Origin: Cucumis sativus
Lineage: Eukaryota > Streptophyta > Magnoliopsida > Cucurbitales > Cucurbitaceae
Assembly: GCF_000004075.3 (NCBI RefSeq)
Contig: NC_026657.2
Span: 33,032,732-33,096,731, forward strand
Direction of reading: 5' to 3'
Length of the DNA: 64,000 nt
In this document: positions 1-11,400 of the stretch, piece after piece
How the letters are laid out: every line of letters begins with the position of its first letter
Numbering within the stretch: position 1 is the stretch's first letter
Position numbers and translations under genes: made by a program
Notes under the pieces: generated by a model
The model's input: the letters and a program-made list of their open reading frames with translations, nothing else
Databases searched by the model: none
What the model was told of the DNA's origin: nothing

Positions 1-1025
1 TAAAAGTTATTCAGAAATAGATAGAAAAGAAGACAAAGATGGATTGTTCAGCTCTTCCCCTTCCAAATCCTAAAGGATACTTAAAACAAATAAAATAACA
101 TTCAAAACTATATTAAATTTTTGCCCATCAATAGAGCATGAAACATAACAAAATTTTCAAATGTAATTAAAATACTTTTTCTAAGAACAAAGCGAAATAA
201 AAATTTGGGTCCACACCTTCATTTTTTTAAACTCTAAAAAATATTGTGTTTTCTCCTTCTTTTATTTTATATAAATCTTCTAAGATTTTAAAGTAATTTT
301 GAACACAAAAGTAGATTAAAAAATTTGTCAATTAGATAAATAAAAGTTAAAGTGCCCAACTTACAAAATTTAAACTACAAAAATAAGTTAAAATAAACCT
401 AATTCAACTCACATAAATTAGGTAGGTTTCATCAAGATTAATATCAAATCTTAAAATTCTCACCACCATATTTAACTAATAAACACATTTGATTCAAATT
501 TTGATAATAATTTTAAAAAATATATATATATATATAGAAGGAGAAAAATAAATAAATATCGAAAGAAAAAGAATTATAGCAAAAGGGATGAGAATATTTT
601 TTAAAAAAATGAAAAAGGAGGAAATGAGAAAATGAGAATTTTATATGCATAATGTAAGGAAGAAAATGAAAAATAGGTAGGGAGAAATGAGTGGGTATGC
701 AATGCATTGAATGATTGGGAAGAACAAATTGAAGATAGTGTTAAAAATTCCCAAGTAGAACACAAACTCATTATTTAATATTATTTGTGTATACTTTGAT
801 TTTTTTAAAGTTGGTTGAATCAAGACACTCTCCCTCTGTGGCCCATCCCATAACCCCAACATGCGCCTTAATTACTCCCACACACACACATAAGTCTCTC
901 ATCCCCATCCTCCACCATTTTCATTTCTCCCACCACCGTCTTTCCCCTCCATGCTGCGGCGCCTATGGAAGAGGGGGAGTTTTCTTAGATACTTATAACG
1001 ACGATGATCGGGGTCGTTGGTTTTG
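1..1025. other. Intergenic DNA and probable leader of OSR copy 1
   Basis: AT-rich sequence with no supportable gene. There is a short TA microsatellite at about 521-536. From about 825 the composition becomes pyrimidine-rich (CTCTC, CACACA and CCACC runs), which is typical of a plant promoter end or 5' leader and probably serves the small OSR gene that follows. Three ATG codons at 951, 965 and 1004 precede the OSR start. No clear TATA box could be chosen because the region is uniformly AT-rich. Confidence 0.5.
951..998 (+). other. Upstream ORFs before OSR copy 1
   Basis: A 15-codon ORF starts at ATG 951 and stops at 998. A seven-codon ORF starts at 965 and stops at 988. A third ATG at 1004 opens a 66-codon ORF (to 1204) that overlaps the OSR reading frame in another frame. 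The ATG at 1004 has A at -3, a better context than the OSR ATG at 1026 (T at -3, G at +4). If the transcript starts upstream of 951 without an intron, these ATGs should reduce OSR translation. Whether they are in the mRNA is unknown. Confidence 0.4.
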
Positions 1026-1232
1026 ATGGTAAAGTTTTACGGAGTCATCTGCGGCGTGGTTCTGGTGCTATGGACGGCGGCGCTGGTGGTGCTTCCGGTG
1101 GTGTTGCCGCCGCTTCCTCCACCACCATTGCTCGTTCTTCTTGTGCCTGTTTTGATATTGGGAGTTCTTGTTTTTTGTGCTTTCTCCACTTCTCAGCTGC
1201 CTGATACGTACGGCCATCATCGTTTTTCCTAA
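1026..1232 (+). CDS. ORGAN SIZE RELATED / ARGOS-like small membrane protein, copy 1
   Basis: A 68-aa single-exon protein. It has two hydrophobic segments (about residues 6-24 and 32-50) joined by the motif LPPLPPPPLL, the signature of the plant OSR/ARGOS/ARL domain. Family members sit mainly in the ER membrane, promote organ growth and dampen ethylene signalling. The start is ATG 1026: an in-frame TGA at 1005-1007 rules out a longer ORF in the same exon, and the paralogue at 11017-11223 begins equivalently (MVxF, preceded by TTTG). The N terminus is short compared with ARGOS (about 100 aa), so it resembles the smaller OSR1-type members; an upstream exon cannot be excluded. The C-terminal tail after the second helix is about 18 residues and poorly conserved between the copies. 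Confidence 0.82.
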   Translation: MVKFYGVICGVVLVLWTAALVVLPVVLPPLPPPPLLVLLVPVLILGVLVFCAFSTSQLPDTYGHHRFS

Positions 1233-3949
1233 TTATATATTCAGTTTTCTTGTTTATTTTTGTTTTTTCTTTTCTTCTTTCTATTAGAGTTATATTATAT
1301 ATCATCGTTTTGTATACCCTTTTTTTTCTTATGTATATATACCAATTTTCTTGTTTCCTTTTCTGGGCTTTTTATTTTTTCTTATTTGAGTTTTGGTAAA
1401 ATGTAACGAGTAATGAAATGTTCAATTTAATTTTTTTTATAAAAAATCAATTGTTATATAGCTAATTTCAAACTTAATTAGTCTCTACTTTTTATCCTCA
1501 CAAATTGTTGTTTGAAAATTACATACAAAAACTCTAAACAAGGAAGATTGTATAGAATTAAAAAAAAAAAATTGATAAAATATTGACTCTTTGTTCATGG
1601 TTTTTTTCTTCCTTTGGTGTGGATTTTTGTCAATGTTTTTCTTTAATTTATTTATTTATAAAGAAAAAAACCCTAAAGATCCTTTTGTGAAATATGTTGC
1701 AATGAAGAAAACTTTAGAAGGAAATTTTTGTTAATATTTCTAATAGTTTAGTTAAGAAATAATTCGAACTTAAATTGGTGTGTGTGTGTGTGTGTTTTAG
1801 TACTTGGAAATTATGATACGATTGAATTTTTTAAGATTAATTTTTGTATCAATAATTTTTTTTTCTTTTTTGATAAAATCAATTGATATAAGTTGGTGAA
1901 AATGGAATAATTATTGGGGAAAATTACACATTTAATTAATTCCAAGATCCAATATGTGGATATAGTGTTAAAATTTTGAAGAGAAAATATGTGTTGATGT
2001 GCAAGAATTAAAAGTTTAATTTTTCACTCTCTTTCTAGATAAAGATCAATGGCCAATTGTGGGTACACTATTATATTATACTTTCTTTTAATGACTCTTT
2101 TTTTAATATGTTTATTAACCAAGTTTGTAATCTTTATTCTTGCACCTATATATACATATAATGTTATATCACATTATATAAAAAAGAAAAATAAAACAAC
2201 AAAACCATTCATGTAATATTACCCAAATCATTGCATAAATCCAGGTAGTACGTTGGAGGATAAGCTTTTAAATATTATTCAGCTAACTCATCATATTTTT
2301 ATTTCTTATTAGTTACAACAAATAGCGAGCGGGAAATTTAAATTTATCAAACTTCAACACTTGGAGTATTGTCTTCCCCACTAACCTAATTCTGTGTTCA
2401 TATTCAATCGTCTAATAAACTAAAATAATATTGCCACTTTATTGAATCTAATGAAGAAGTAGGATAAAATATATAACTGATATATATATAATAAATAAAG
2501 TACTTTAGGTACATTTTTGTGTGTTTAAGCAGGTCACTTTTCTGCATACACTACTCATCATAATGTACTGTCTATGAAAATTTAAATCAAATGTCGATGT
2601 ATATCTATAAAAAAGAAAAATAAAAATATTAATTAAAAATATAAAAGAGATCATATGGACTAAAATTTGATGTCATAGTATATAGATATTATTTATGATA
2701 TGTCAATCTCATCTATCAGTTGGAGATTATACATTGAGTAACCTTATTAGAATTTCAAGTATCTCCTTAGTGTGCTTCATTGAAAAATGGGCCATTGGTA
2801 GAGATAATGTGTATTTATCCATATTTATAAAGAAAACAATTAAAAAGGAAGAGAAACCTTTTTAGTGCTCTATAAATTTTTAAAATGTTATATACTTTGG
2901 GAGTTTTGTGGGTTTTAACTTTTACTTTACCTTTAAATTTTGTAAGATGTTCTAGAGTTACGTGTAGCTTTGAAGTTTTGAGGTTAATTTTTTAAGGAAA
3001 ATTATCGAAAAATAAAATATTTAACCAAATATTTATATTTTATAAAAGAAATCAATATAATATATTTTATCTTTAGTGGTTTTTTTTAAGTAAATAGTTT
3101 ATCAAATTTCTTTATGTAAAAAACTTTCAATTTTTGGTTTGATATCTAAATTTTAGAATAATGTTACTTTTTATGAATGAGTTTAAAGTAGTTATTGTTG
3201 TTAGTGCTAAGTTTTTGTTAATTAATTTAAAATAGTTAGAATATAGATTTTTTAATAAATTAGTATTCACTAAAAAATAGTGAAAATAATTAAATTATAG
3301 AAAAATGAATACAAATGACTAATTAAAATAATGGACTTAAATAAAAAGTCTTAAGTGTTAAAATTGTAAATTTTAAGATGGAAAAACAAATGAACATTTG
3401 ACTTAAAATTTAGATCAAACCAAACTAATGGTAAACCAAAATTTAGATCAAACATCAATTAAATTATAATATTTTGAAACATTGAAAACAAATTGAAATT
3501 TATTCTCAAATATTATTTAAGGATATAGTTAAGAATATCTTTTCCAAATATAACTTGCCAAAATTTTACATAAAATTTATAAAATTGTTACAATTTTTCA
3601 ATGTATGTTATGATACACTTAAATGATAGGACGGACGATGCAAAAATACCAAAAACCATGAAAATATATTGATTGGAAGGTTGCAAAAGTAAGAATTGTC
3701 CTAATCATGAAGATAGTTATCCATCCTAAGTAAATTGGTAGGAGATTAGTATATAATTGTCTTAGTAGAATATATCAAACATTTCACATAGAACGGTAGC
3801 TTAGAACCATTCAAAATTGAAAATTATGTAAACTTTTACAAATTGAAAAGAAGAAATTAAATTTCTTTGAGCACAACAACTGCGAACCTGAAAATAAAAA
3901 ATCAAATATTCAATTTGTAGGTTATATATTATAATACAATCATATATGG

Positions 3950-4040
3950 GTAGATGGAGATTTGAACCTACATGATATATTAACTACCAAATCTATATTA
4001 TTCAATAGCTGACAACACATTAACTAAGTGGCAAACCTTT
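3950..4040 (-). repeat. Possible tRNA-derived SINE remnant
   Basis: Read on the minus strand, a sequence close to the pol III A box (around 4037-4018, GGTTTGCCACTTAGTTAATG) is followed by GGTTCAAATCTCC (around 3968-3956), a good B-box match to GGTTCGANTCC. The A-box match is weak and the A-to-B spacing is longer than in a tRNA, so this is a low-confidence call for an old SINE head. Confidence 0.3.
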
Positions 4041-5557
4041 TTTATTTTATTTTTTAAACTAAGAATGGGAATAAAATAGTTTCAATTTTGAACAATTTGA
4101 ATGTTTACATTAGATTTAGTAATCATTTTCTAACATTATTATAATAAGAGTAGTGGATCCAAATCTATCATCTATAAAGAAAACTATATTAATTAATATA
4201 CCTTACCATTTCAAGTTGCTTATAGATTTAATTTGAATTTATCACTCTTAAAAATATGTAATGTCTTCCTATTTGGAGTTATTCGAAAAGTGAGTTTATT
4301 AACTAGTTTTTGTAGGTTGGCCATTGTTCTTTAAAAAATAATTACTCTTTTTTCCAGATAACATATATAATTATATTAAACTTTGTATCTATTTATCCAA
4401 ATTAAAGTTTTGGTTCATCATCTCGATCTTCAAGTTTTATGTTATTGATTGATCACATATCATTGAAATTATAAATTTAATTTAAAATTGTCAAATTTTA
4501 TCATATAACCATAAACTTTATTTTTTATCAAAGTAAAATGACATGGAACTCAAAAATATCAAATTTAATTAAATATTTACAAATCATACCAAAATTTTAA
4601 ATTTTATCAATAACAAATTAATCCAAAAATTTTATTATAGTTTTAAAATATTTTAATTTATTTTGTTATTTAAAAATACTCTTAAATAAAAATAAAATTT
4701 AGAAAATGAAGATGGTCATTGGTGACGTATATCTTATGAATATTGTAAAAGATGGAAGAAATTAATAATTCTTTTAAATTTTAAATTTAGAGAAGAGAGA
4801 GAAAGGGAAAGAGAAAGAGGGGAGAGAATTAAGGGAAAGTGCATGCATCTAAAAGATAACAATAATCTCTTAAGCATCAACTTGCAAATTTGTTTTCAGT
4901 AAACTTGAGAAAAACTGCTTGGAAAAGCTATCAAAACAACAGCGCATGAGCTGTACTTTTAATTAAACTACATAAAGGAATTTGCTGTAATGTGCCTTTG
5001 CAATTTGCTCAAACACACATGCATGTAAATTATATATTATACTTTACTACGGGGTTCAACACTTTTCCAACTATATAATGACAGATTATTCTTCAAGCTA
5101 AGCTGTACACGAGTAATTGAATAGTGTAGTAATAAATTATAGCCTAACTTATATAGATAGATATATATGTTCGATCACTCTATGTATTTGTTTTCTAATT
5201 CTTTAAATATATATATATTTCTTTTATATCTAAAGTTGCTATAAAATAACCATTTTAGTTACTGTCATCAATATCAATATTAATCTGATGTTCACCGACT
5301 TTGAAGTTTTAATATTGTCTTTAGATTCAAGTACAGTTTCTACAACAAATGTGAAAATTGAAAATGGATTTGGAAACAAACATGATAACTTCAAATATAA
5401 AAACTATATATTAAGCCCCTGGTTTTTAAAATCCACTGACCTACATACTGCTGCTGGGACAAAAAAAAATGAAAATCTATGGTTAATCTACGAAATTTAA
5501 TTTCAACACATCCTCTTTAGTTCCAATTGATGCGTCTTAAGCTAGGTTAAAATGGGT

Positions 5558-5632
5558 GATGAGTATATAACTCAATTGGTTAAAATGTATTGCTCTCAAT
5601 CAAGAGCTTCAAATATTCAAATTTCCGATCTT
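5558..5632 (+). repeat. tRNA-like SINE head, degenerate
   Basis: TATAACTCAATTGGTTAAAA (about 5564-5583) resembles the tRNA A-box region (TAGCTCAGTTGGTTAGA) and is followed about 30 nt later by TTCAAATATTCAAATTTCC, a weak B box. The layout is that of a tRNA-derived SINE head rather than a functional tRNA: no acceptor stem can be paired and the B box is mutated. Confidence 0.4.
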
Positions 5633-6474
5633 TACTCTCGTTTATTAAAAGTATCAACTTTATAAAAGGCTTGCCTGCAATTTAATTGACAATGAATGTG
5701 AACCAAACCACGAAAATGGTTGATTGAATCAAAATGGTTGTCTCTCACAAGAGCAAAGACTTGGTGTTGGTCAAAGTCAAGAAGAAAATGGTAGTAGTTA
5801 TGCCCTAATTTCAAGAGTGTCTTCCTATCCAAACCCATATGATGATATGGAGTATGAAGCTAATGGGTGTGATGATTATATATAATATTTAGTTATGATA
5901 AATAATAATAATGATGCTTACTAGAATTTATTTAATAATGTCAACCCCACAAAATTACATTATGATGTTTAGTGAAATTTTATGTAAGGATTTTTCAAAT
6001 GATGAAAGTGGATTTTTGAAATCCTGTTAATTGGGTTGAAGAATAATCAAATTGTAATTGGTTTTTTTTAGTTTATTGCCCATCTATTTTTCTACTTTTT
6101 CTTTCGTAAAAAGTATAATAACACAAGTTGTTGAATACTCAATTGTATATGCTTTTGGGGTGGGAGAATTTTTCAAATATTTCATAATGGTTTGAGAGTA
6201 ATCTTTAGACAAAGCTTCGAGAAGATGGGAAAAATGTTGATGTTTCATTTTGATGAAAAATATTTTTCTTTTTAATTTATGTAAAATCAAAATAGTGCTC
6301 TTCAAGTTTTTTTTCTTTTTAGTTTTATAAATATATTATTAGGAGTGTAAAATTTTTCAAAATGGGAATCTATTTTTAAAAGTGAAAAAGTTGTTTATGT
6401 AAAAAAAAATGTTTTGATTTTAGAATTTGTCAAAGTTTGAATGATAATTTTTGGAAATATTTAGTCAATATAGA

Positions 6475-6562
6475 AATTCTATTGATGGTATAGCTCGACT
6501 CGTGTCTATATTGATAAAATCTCAAGTTTTGTTTTTATAAATATTTTGGTTCAATTTTGTTA
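6475..6562. repeat. GATAGA/ATCGAT-type dispersed repeat, divergent copy
   Basis: Contains a short stretch of TCTATTGATGGTATAG and TCTATATTGATAAAATC followed by TAAATATTTTGGTTCAATTTTGTTATA. The same order (short GATAG palindromic units, then AAATATTTTG and TTGTTATA) recurs near 12950, 15910, 40670 and 55730 in this window. Confidence 0.35.
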
Positions 6563-7544
6563 TAATACTTAAAAATTTCGGTGTAAAAATTATAGTAAAG
6601 AAATGGTGAGAAAACAAATGCATAAGTTATTTTAATGCTTTTAAGTGTTGTAGAGTTCGACTTAAAGAAGTTGTAATATGAATGAATTAATTTTTACATT
6701 ATTTGAGTGACAAAATCTTGATAATATATCTAAAAGTATGGTCAAATAATTGTTAGTCACTATTTATACCAACAAATTATATTTTTTTTACGATATATCT
6801 AAAAATATGAAATATATCTTACGTGTTGGTGAAAAAAGTGTTCGATAATTCTTACAAATAAATCAAAACAAGTAATAGCTTTGTGAATTAGTTACAACAA
6901 AGGAAAAAATGTCAAATCATTTCTCCCAAAATGTTTTAAGTTTTTTTAATTATCTTACATAAAGGTGGCTTAATCTCCATTCCCACAATCATATAATTCT
7001 ATTGGATATGTTATAATAGGTCTATTTGTAGATAGAAACTGGATGTTAAATAATAGCCCTAAAGAAAAATATTCCGAAAAAAGAAAGGTAAGTTTTGCTT
7101 TTGGTTCTCATGCTTTAGATTTATTTCTATATTTTGTACAAAATCTTGTCTCCCACACATTGTCTTCCACTCCCCAAAGAGAAAGAAAAAAAGGCATTGA
7201 TTTTGATACATTAGAGAAGGTATTCATGCATCTATATTATAAACTCATCATTATGATCATAATTATTATGAGACCCATTTGATAGACTAACAAAAATGTT
7301 ACTTTGTACTAAAAAGAAGAAACAAACCAAACCAAAAGATTAAAGAAATACTTAAATTTAACTTAACATCAACTTTTGTATTGTTTATTACAAATAAACT
7401 ACCTTTCTAGATGTATTATTAAAAACGTAGTCAAATTAGACAAAATATAGGATCAACAAATAAACACTATACAATTAATGATCAATTAATTAATTAAAGA
7501 AAACATATGGTTTAGATTTTAAATATATAGCAAACAAATATAAA

Positions 7545-7860
7545 GTTGTTGTCAAGTGATCGTCAAATATAAATTGGTTGTCAAAGTAATCATTAATGTT
7601 GGTCACAGGAGTGGTTGTCGTAGGACATTATCATAGAATTAGTTTGTTGTTAGAGGTAGTCGTCGTTGAAATTGGACATCTTGAGAGAATTTTGGTATTC
7701 ACTTACGCAAAAAAATATGTGGGTGTGTCTTAAGAGAAGTGTGGGCAAAACCTTTGTTGATGGTTTTTACGTAGACAGTTGACATGTCCAATAGCCTGTT
7801 GTCAAAGCTTCTGCCTACATGTCGAGTCATAAAGAAATGACCAAGCAAGTAAACATGTGT
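7545..7860. repeat. GTCG-rich imperfectly repetitive stretch, probable TE remnant
   Basis: A region noticeably richer in G and CpG than its surroundings, with repeated variants of TTGTCAA, GTGATCGTCAA, GGTTGTCGTAGGA and GGTAGTCGTCGTTG, then a less repetitive part ending near 7860. Such a block inside otherwise AT-rich intergenic DNA suggests the interior of a decayed transposon, but I could not find bounding terminal repeats. Confidence 0.3.
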
Positions 7861-8530
7861 GGTTGAAACTCATTATGAAATAATTTGTGCATGTAAATGT
7901 CAAATTTTCTTCTCAAGCTGGTTGTTAGAGACAATCGTCACCAGGTGGAGTCCTTGAAAACATGAGAAAGAAATGTAATTGATTAGTTTAATAAATACTG
8001 TAGCAAAACGAGAATAAAATAAATTTCTTACTCCAACTTTCTTAATACGACAGACCCAAACGTAAAATGGACTAAAGTTAGAGTCTCTGCCATCAAACCA
8101 AATAGGATATATTTCACCACTAAGAATTGGTCTAAATATACACATTGGTAAGTGCAAAATGATGGGACTTTCACAACTTTTATTAAGCATGATTACATGG
8201 TGTTCTTTGTAAGTCCATTTGTAATGAATGACAATAAAAGCAATGTGTTATCCAATCAATCAATGTGAAACCCTAAACCCACACCTTTGTTTCTTGTAAA
8301 TGCTTGTTATCTCGAGTATTATATATTTTCAATAATTATTATTATAGTTCCTACCAACAATATTTGTTCCTTTTAATAATTATCTATAGTTAGAAATAAT
8401 TAGCATTGTGTTTAGGGTAGCTACCCTAACCTATTTCATAAATTTCTTTTCTTAGTTTTCAAAATTGAAATATATACTAATTTTCTTTCGGTTTTTGTAG
8501 CATGGTTTCATTTTGGAAGTTAGCAAAAAT

Positions 8531-8533
<3 letters not shown>

Positions 8534-8575
<42 letters not shown>
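8534..8575 (+). repeat. Poly-A tract of 42 nt
   Basis: An uninterrupted run of about 42 A residues, followed after CTAT by further A runs. It could be the tail of an inserted retroposon (LINE/SINE) or simple slippage. No clear retroposon body precedes it. Confidence 0.7.
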
Positions 8576-8577
<2 letters not shown>

Positions 8578-8839
8578 ATAAAAAAAAAAACTATAAAAAA
8601 ATAAGCTTTTTAAAACTATGATTTATATTTCCTCTCAATTTTTATCACATTTTCTATATTTTTTACTTAAAAAATGTTGAATTTTAAACCAAATTTGTAT
8701 TTTTCTTTTTTACTTTACACTTAGAATTTTGAAAATATGAATAAAAGTGGATAAATGTGAATAAACTTAAATTTTAGAAAATGAACAATTTTTTTATTTG
8801 TTGTTGAATGAATCCTTAAGCAACCATCTTAATTTGGAT

Positions 8840-8895
8840 CAACATGAGCTCAGTTCATTTGACACATGGACAGTTTCGGTTCAAATTCTTTTACT
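8840..8895 (+). repeat. tRNA-like SINE remnant
   Basis: TGAGCTCAGTTCATTTGACA (from 8845) resembles an A box (TRGCNNAGTNGG) and GGTTCAAATTC (8879-8889) is a near-consensus B box. Spacing is compatible with a shortened tRNA-related SINE head. No stem structure supports a functional tRNA. Confidence 0.35.
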
Positions 8896-9401
8896 CTAAG
8901 TTGTAATATAAAAAACCATTGTAATATGAGTTTAGTAATTAATGGAAGAAAAACTCTCTAATTTTCACTAAATTAAATCATAGGTTGAAAACATTTTATC
9001 TAAAAACAAACAAAATTTTAGTACCTTGCTATTACAAAACATTTTTTCTTCTGATATACTGTTGCAAAATAAATAAATTTCTCCAATATATTTATTACTT
9101 AATGCAAGAGAGAGGTCAAAAGTGGTGACAAATGATTGTCAATATCAAATTTAAAGATATCACCATCAGGCTTGGTTCGAACAAAGGATATAAAATATAT
9201 ATTGTATCTATCATTTAAGTAAATGTTTTATCTTGATCAATACTCTAAATTTGGTTAGAAAATAGGTAGAGATTTTAGCCTTCATAAAGAAAGATTTCTT
9301 TCTCAAATATTAGAAGTAATTAATTAGGTGTAAGGAATTGAATTTCAAACAAAATTATTGAAAGGGTAAAAAGAAAGTCTCTTAAGTGATGGAATCAAGG
9401 G

Positions 9402-9560
9402 CACTACAAAAAAAAAGTTGGCCTACGTTGTCAATTGAAATAACTGAACACATATGTTTAATGTCGGTTTAGAAAGTGAATCGTTAATGTCGATTTTAGA
9501 CTGACATTAAAGGTATCTTTCTTTATAAATTACCAACATTAAATTAAAGGCACCCTTTAA
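9402..9560 (+). mobile_element. CACTA-type transposon terminus (fragment)
   Basis: Starts with CACTACAAAAAAAAAG, the diagnostic end of CACTA (CMC/EnSpm) DNA transposons. Within the next 110 bp are subterminal motifs in both orientations: TTTAATGTCGGTTT, TTAATGTCGATTTTAGACTG and GACATTAAAGG. Plant CACTA elements often carry such short inverted subterminal repeats. I found no matching opposite end (TTGTAGTG) nearby, so only one terminus is called; the element is truncated or its other end has decayed. Confidence 0.55.
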
Positions 9561-11016
9561 TACCCATTCTATTTTTGGATGAACCTCTAATACATCAGAA
9601 GTAATTAGGTGAATCCCTAATATAAAATTCTAAAACCCTAAAATAAAATCAATTTGATGACAACCAATTCGAAGGCAATGAATTAGATTTGGATTACTTT
9701 TTTATACACAATAAGAGATGAGATGATAATTAATTCCTCACTCTAGATTTGAAACTCCACGAAATAATCAAACTTATTGGAATGTTTTTGGTATGCAACC
9801 TTAAATCAAGAATAATTGCAAAATGATGTTGAAATAATCTACATCTACTAGAGATCATTTCTATTGATAGAAAAAAAAAAACCTTAAAATTTCAATTATT
9901 CAAAAAACTTGAACAACTTGAAAGCAAGATTCCAGGAGTCCGCCAATAAAACCTCATGCATTATGGTAAAAAGACATATAAATTAAACTCTATTTAAATG
10001 ATATTAAAAATGATAAAACAGTAAATATTAAAACTACGTCACAATCATTAAATAAAATCTAATTAATAATTTGATGTTTGGTTGATTCATATCATTCAAT
10101 CTAACAACACTAATAATTATAAATTTGTTGTGCGGATTGTTTTTTTCCTTTTTATTAATTTTTTAAAATATTGCTCCGGAAAAAATTCCATTTGTCAAAT
10201 GTGAAAAGATAAAAATAAATTTTTTAAGGCTTACTTTTCTTTTTAACTATCAAAATATGTTTAGAGAATTTAAACACTCTTTAAAAAGTAGGGAAAAGGA
10301 ACAATATTGTTGAAGACAAACACCAAAGCTTAAGAAAAATCTTACTAATAGGAATATTAAACAGGGTCTAAGTTGAAATATCTTCTTGGAGTACTTTATA
10401 TTATAATCAATATATGTTTTTCTAGAAATTAAATTAATATCTAATGTTTTTGTTGGGTAATCATTTAATATTTTTTAAAATTTTATTACATTTTAAAAAT
10501 TATTTAAGTAGATCCATATTGAGTTCATTGATTTTTTTAAAATTAAGCTTATTAATTATAGAAACAAAAAATAAGTTTTCAAAAACTCTTTTTTTTCCAT
10601 TTCAACTTTTTAGTTTTTTTTACAAACTTTAGTAAAAATAGATTGATGCTAGTTTAAAGTTGAAAAGGAGGTGGGCTATAGATTTAACTTTTCTATCTAG
10701 AGGCCGTAATTCAACTAATAATTCAAATGTTCTCTAATAAATCTAAAAATTATAGTAAATATAATTGAGAAGAATTCCAAAAAACAAGAAATTAAAAACA
10801 AAATTTAAGCACAATTTAATCTAACATAATCAAATATCATACCCCAAAACAAACGTATTCATCCAAAATTTCAAATTTTGTATATACAAAAACACAAACA
10901 TATTAAAAAAAGAGAGAAACTTTTTGATGATACGTACAAAGAGTTCTCTCTGCATGGTTAATATATAAAATATCAACACTGTATAATATTCAAAATTTAC
11001 AGATTAATTACAACCT

Positions 11017-11223
11017 TCAGCAGCAAATAATCATGACAGTGTTAGGGATCCGTTGAGAAGAAGAGAAAGCCAAGAACAACAAAACACCCAATATCAAAAC
11101 CGGCAGCCCGAGAATCGCCAACGGTGGCGGAGGAAGCGGCGGCACCACCAGTGGCAACAGAAGCAAAGAAGCTGTCCACAGAAGTAAAACCATCACTGAA
11201 CTTAGACTGCAGAAGTTTACCAT
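11017..11223 (-). CDS. ORGAN SIZE RELATED / ARGOS-like small membrane protein, copy 2
   Basis: A 68-aa single-exon protein and clear paralogue of the ORF at 1026-1232. It has the same two hydrophobic helices flanking LPPLPPPPLA, the same LWTA sequence before the first loop and the same PVLILGVLLF second helix. The ATG at 11223 is preceded by TTTG as in copy 1. The last ~15 residues differ (ending IICC here). It is predicted to be an ER-membrane growth regulator of the ARGOS/OSR family. A CACTA-like terminus begins about 105 bp upstream of the ATG, in what is likely its leader or core promoter. The two genes are convergent, so the pair is not a simple head-to-tail tandem duplication. Confidence 0.8.
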   Translation of the reverse strand: MVNFCSLSSVMVLLLWTASLLLLPLVVPPLPPPPLAILGLPVLILGVLLFLAFSSSQRIPNTVMIICC

Positions 11224-11328
11224 CAAATATAGATGACGTCGTATATGCCTCTTCTCTTGCCTCCTACGTCAAAACCGTCGTCGAAAGATCTAACCAAAGA
11301 AAAACGTTAGTGAAATTTATGCAACCAA

Positions 11329-11400
11329 CACTACAAGAATTTTGGTCTTGAGAAAAACGTGGACAAAACCTCCACCGACGACTTTTTTTGAGTGGCCGGG
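11329..11400 (+). mobile_element. CACTA-like terminus just upstream of OSR copy 2
   Basis: Begins CACTACAAGAATTTTGGTCT, close to the CACTACAAGAAA end of plant CACTA elements, and is followed by an imperfect hairpin (ACGTGG...CCACCGACG at about 11358-11380) like CACTA subterminal repeats. The element end is not resolved; downstream sequence to about 11700 has higher GC than the flanks and may belong to it. Confidence 0.45.

Larger units (their letters stand above)
1233..11016. other. Gene-free, repeat-bearing spacer between the two OSR genes
   Basis: About 9.8 kb of AT-rich DNA with no gene I can support; ORFs here are under 100 codons and look random. It contains a (GT)n run (1778-1795), tRNA-related SINE-like remnants (near 3952-4037, 5560-5630 and 8845-8890), a GATAGA-type repeat (about 6475-6560), a GTCG-rich repetitive stretch (about 7545-7860), a 42-nt poly-A tract (8534-8575) and a CACTA-like terminus (9402 onward). 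These are described separately. The rest shows nothing recognisable. Confidence 0.6.

Noticed and set aside
787..1026. 79-codon plus-strand ORF upstream of OSR copy 1
   Set aside because: Pro/His/Thr-rich translation of a pyrimidine-rich leader, no recognisable motif, and it is in a different frame from the OSR protein.
1045..1305. Minus-strand 86-codon ORF over OSR copy 1
   Set aside because: Antisense shadow of the OSR coding sequence; its composition is the reverse complement of the proline/leucine codons.
5288..5500. 70-codon plus-strand ORF
   Set aside because: AT-rich, no domain, no neighbouring exon-like sequence.
7900..8190. 96-codon minus-strand ORF
   Set aside because: No family motif recognised; lies beside the GTCG-rich repeat block and is more likely random or transposon debris.
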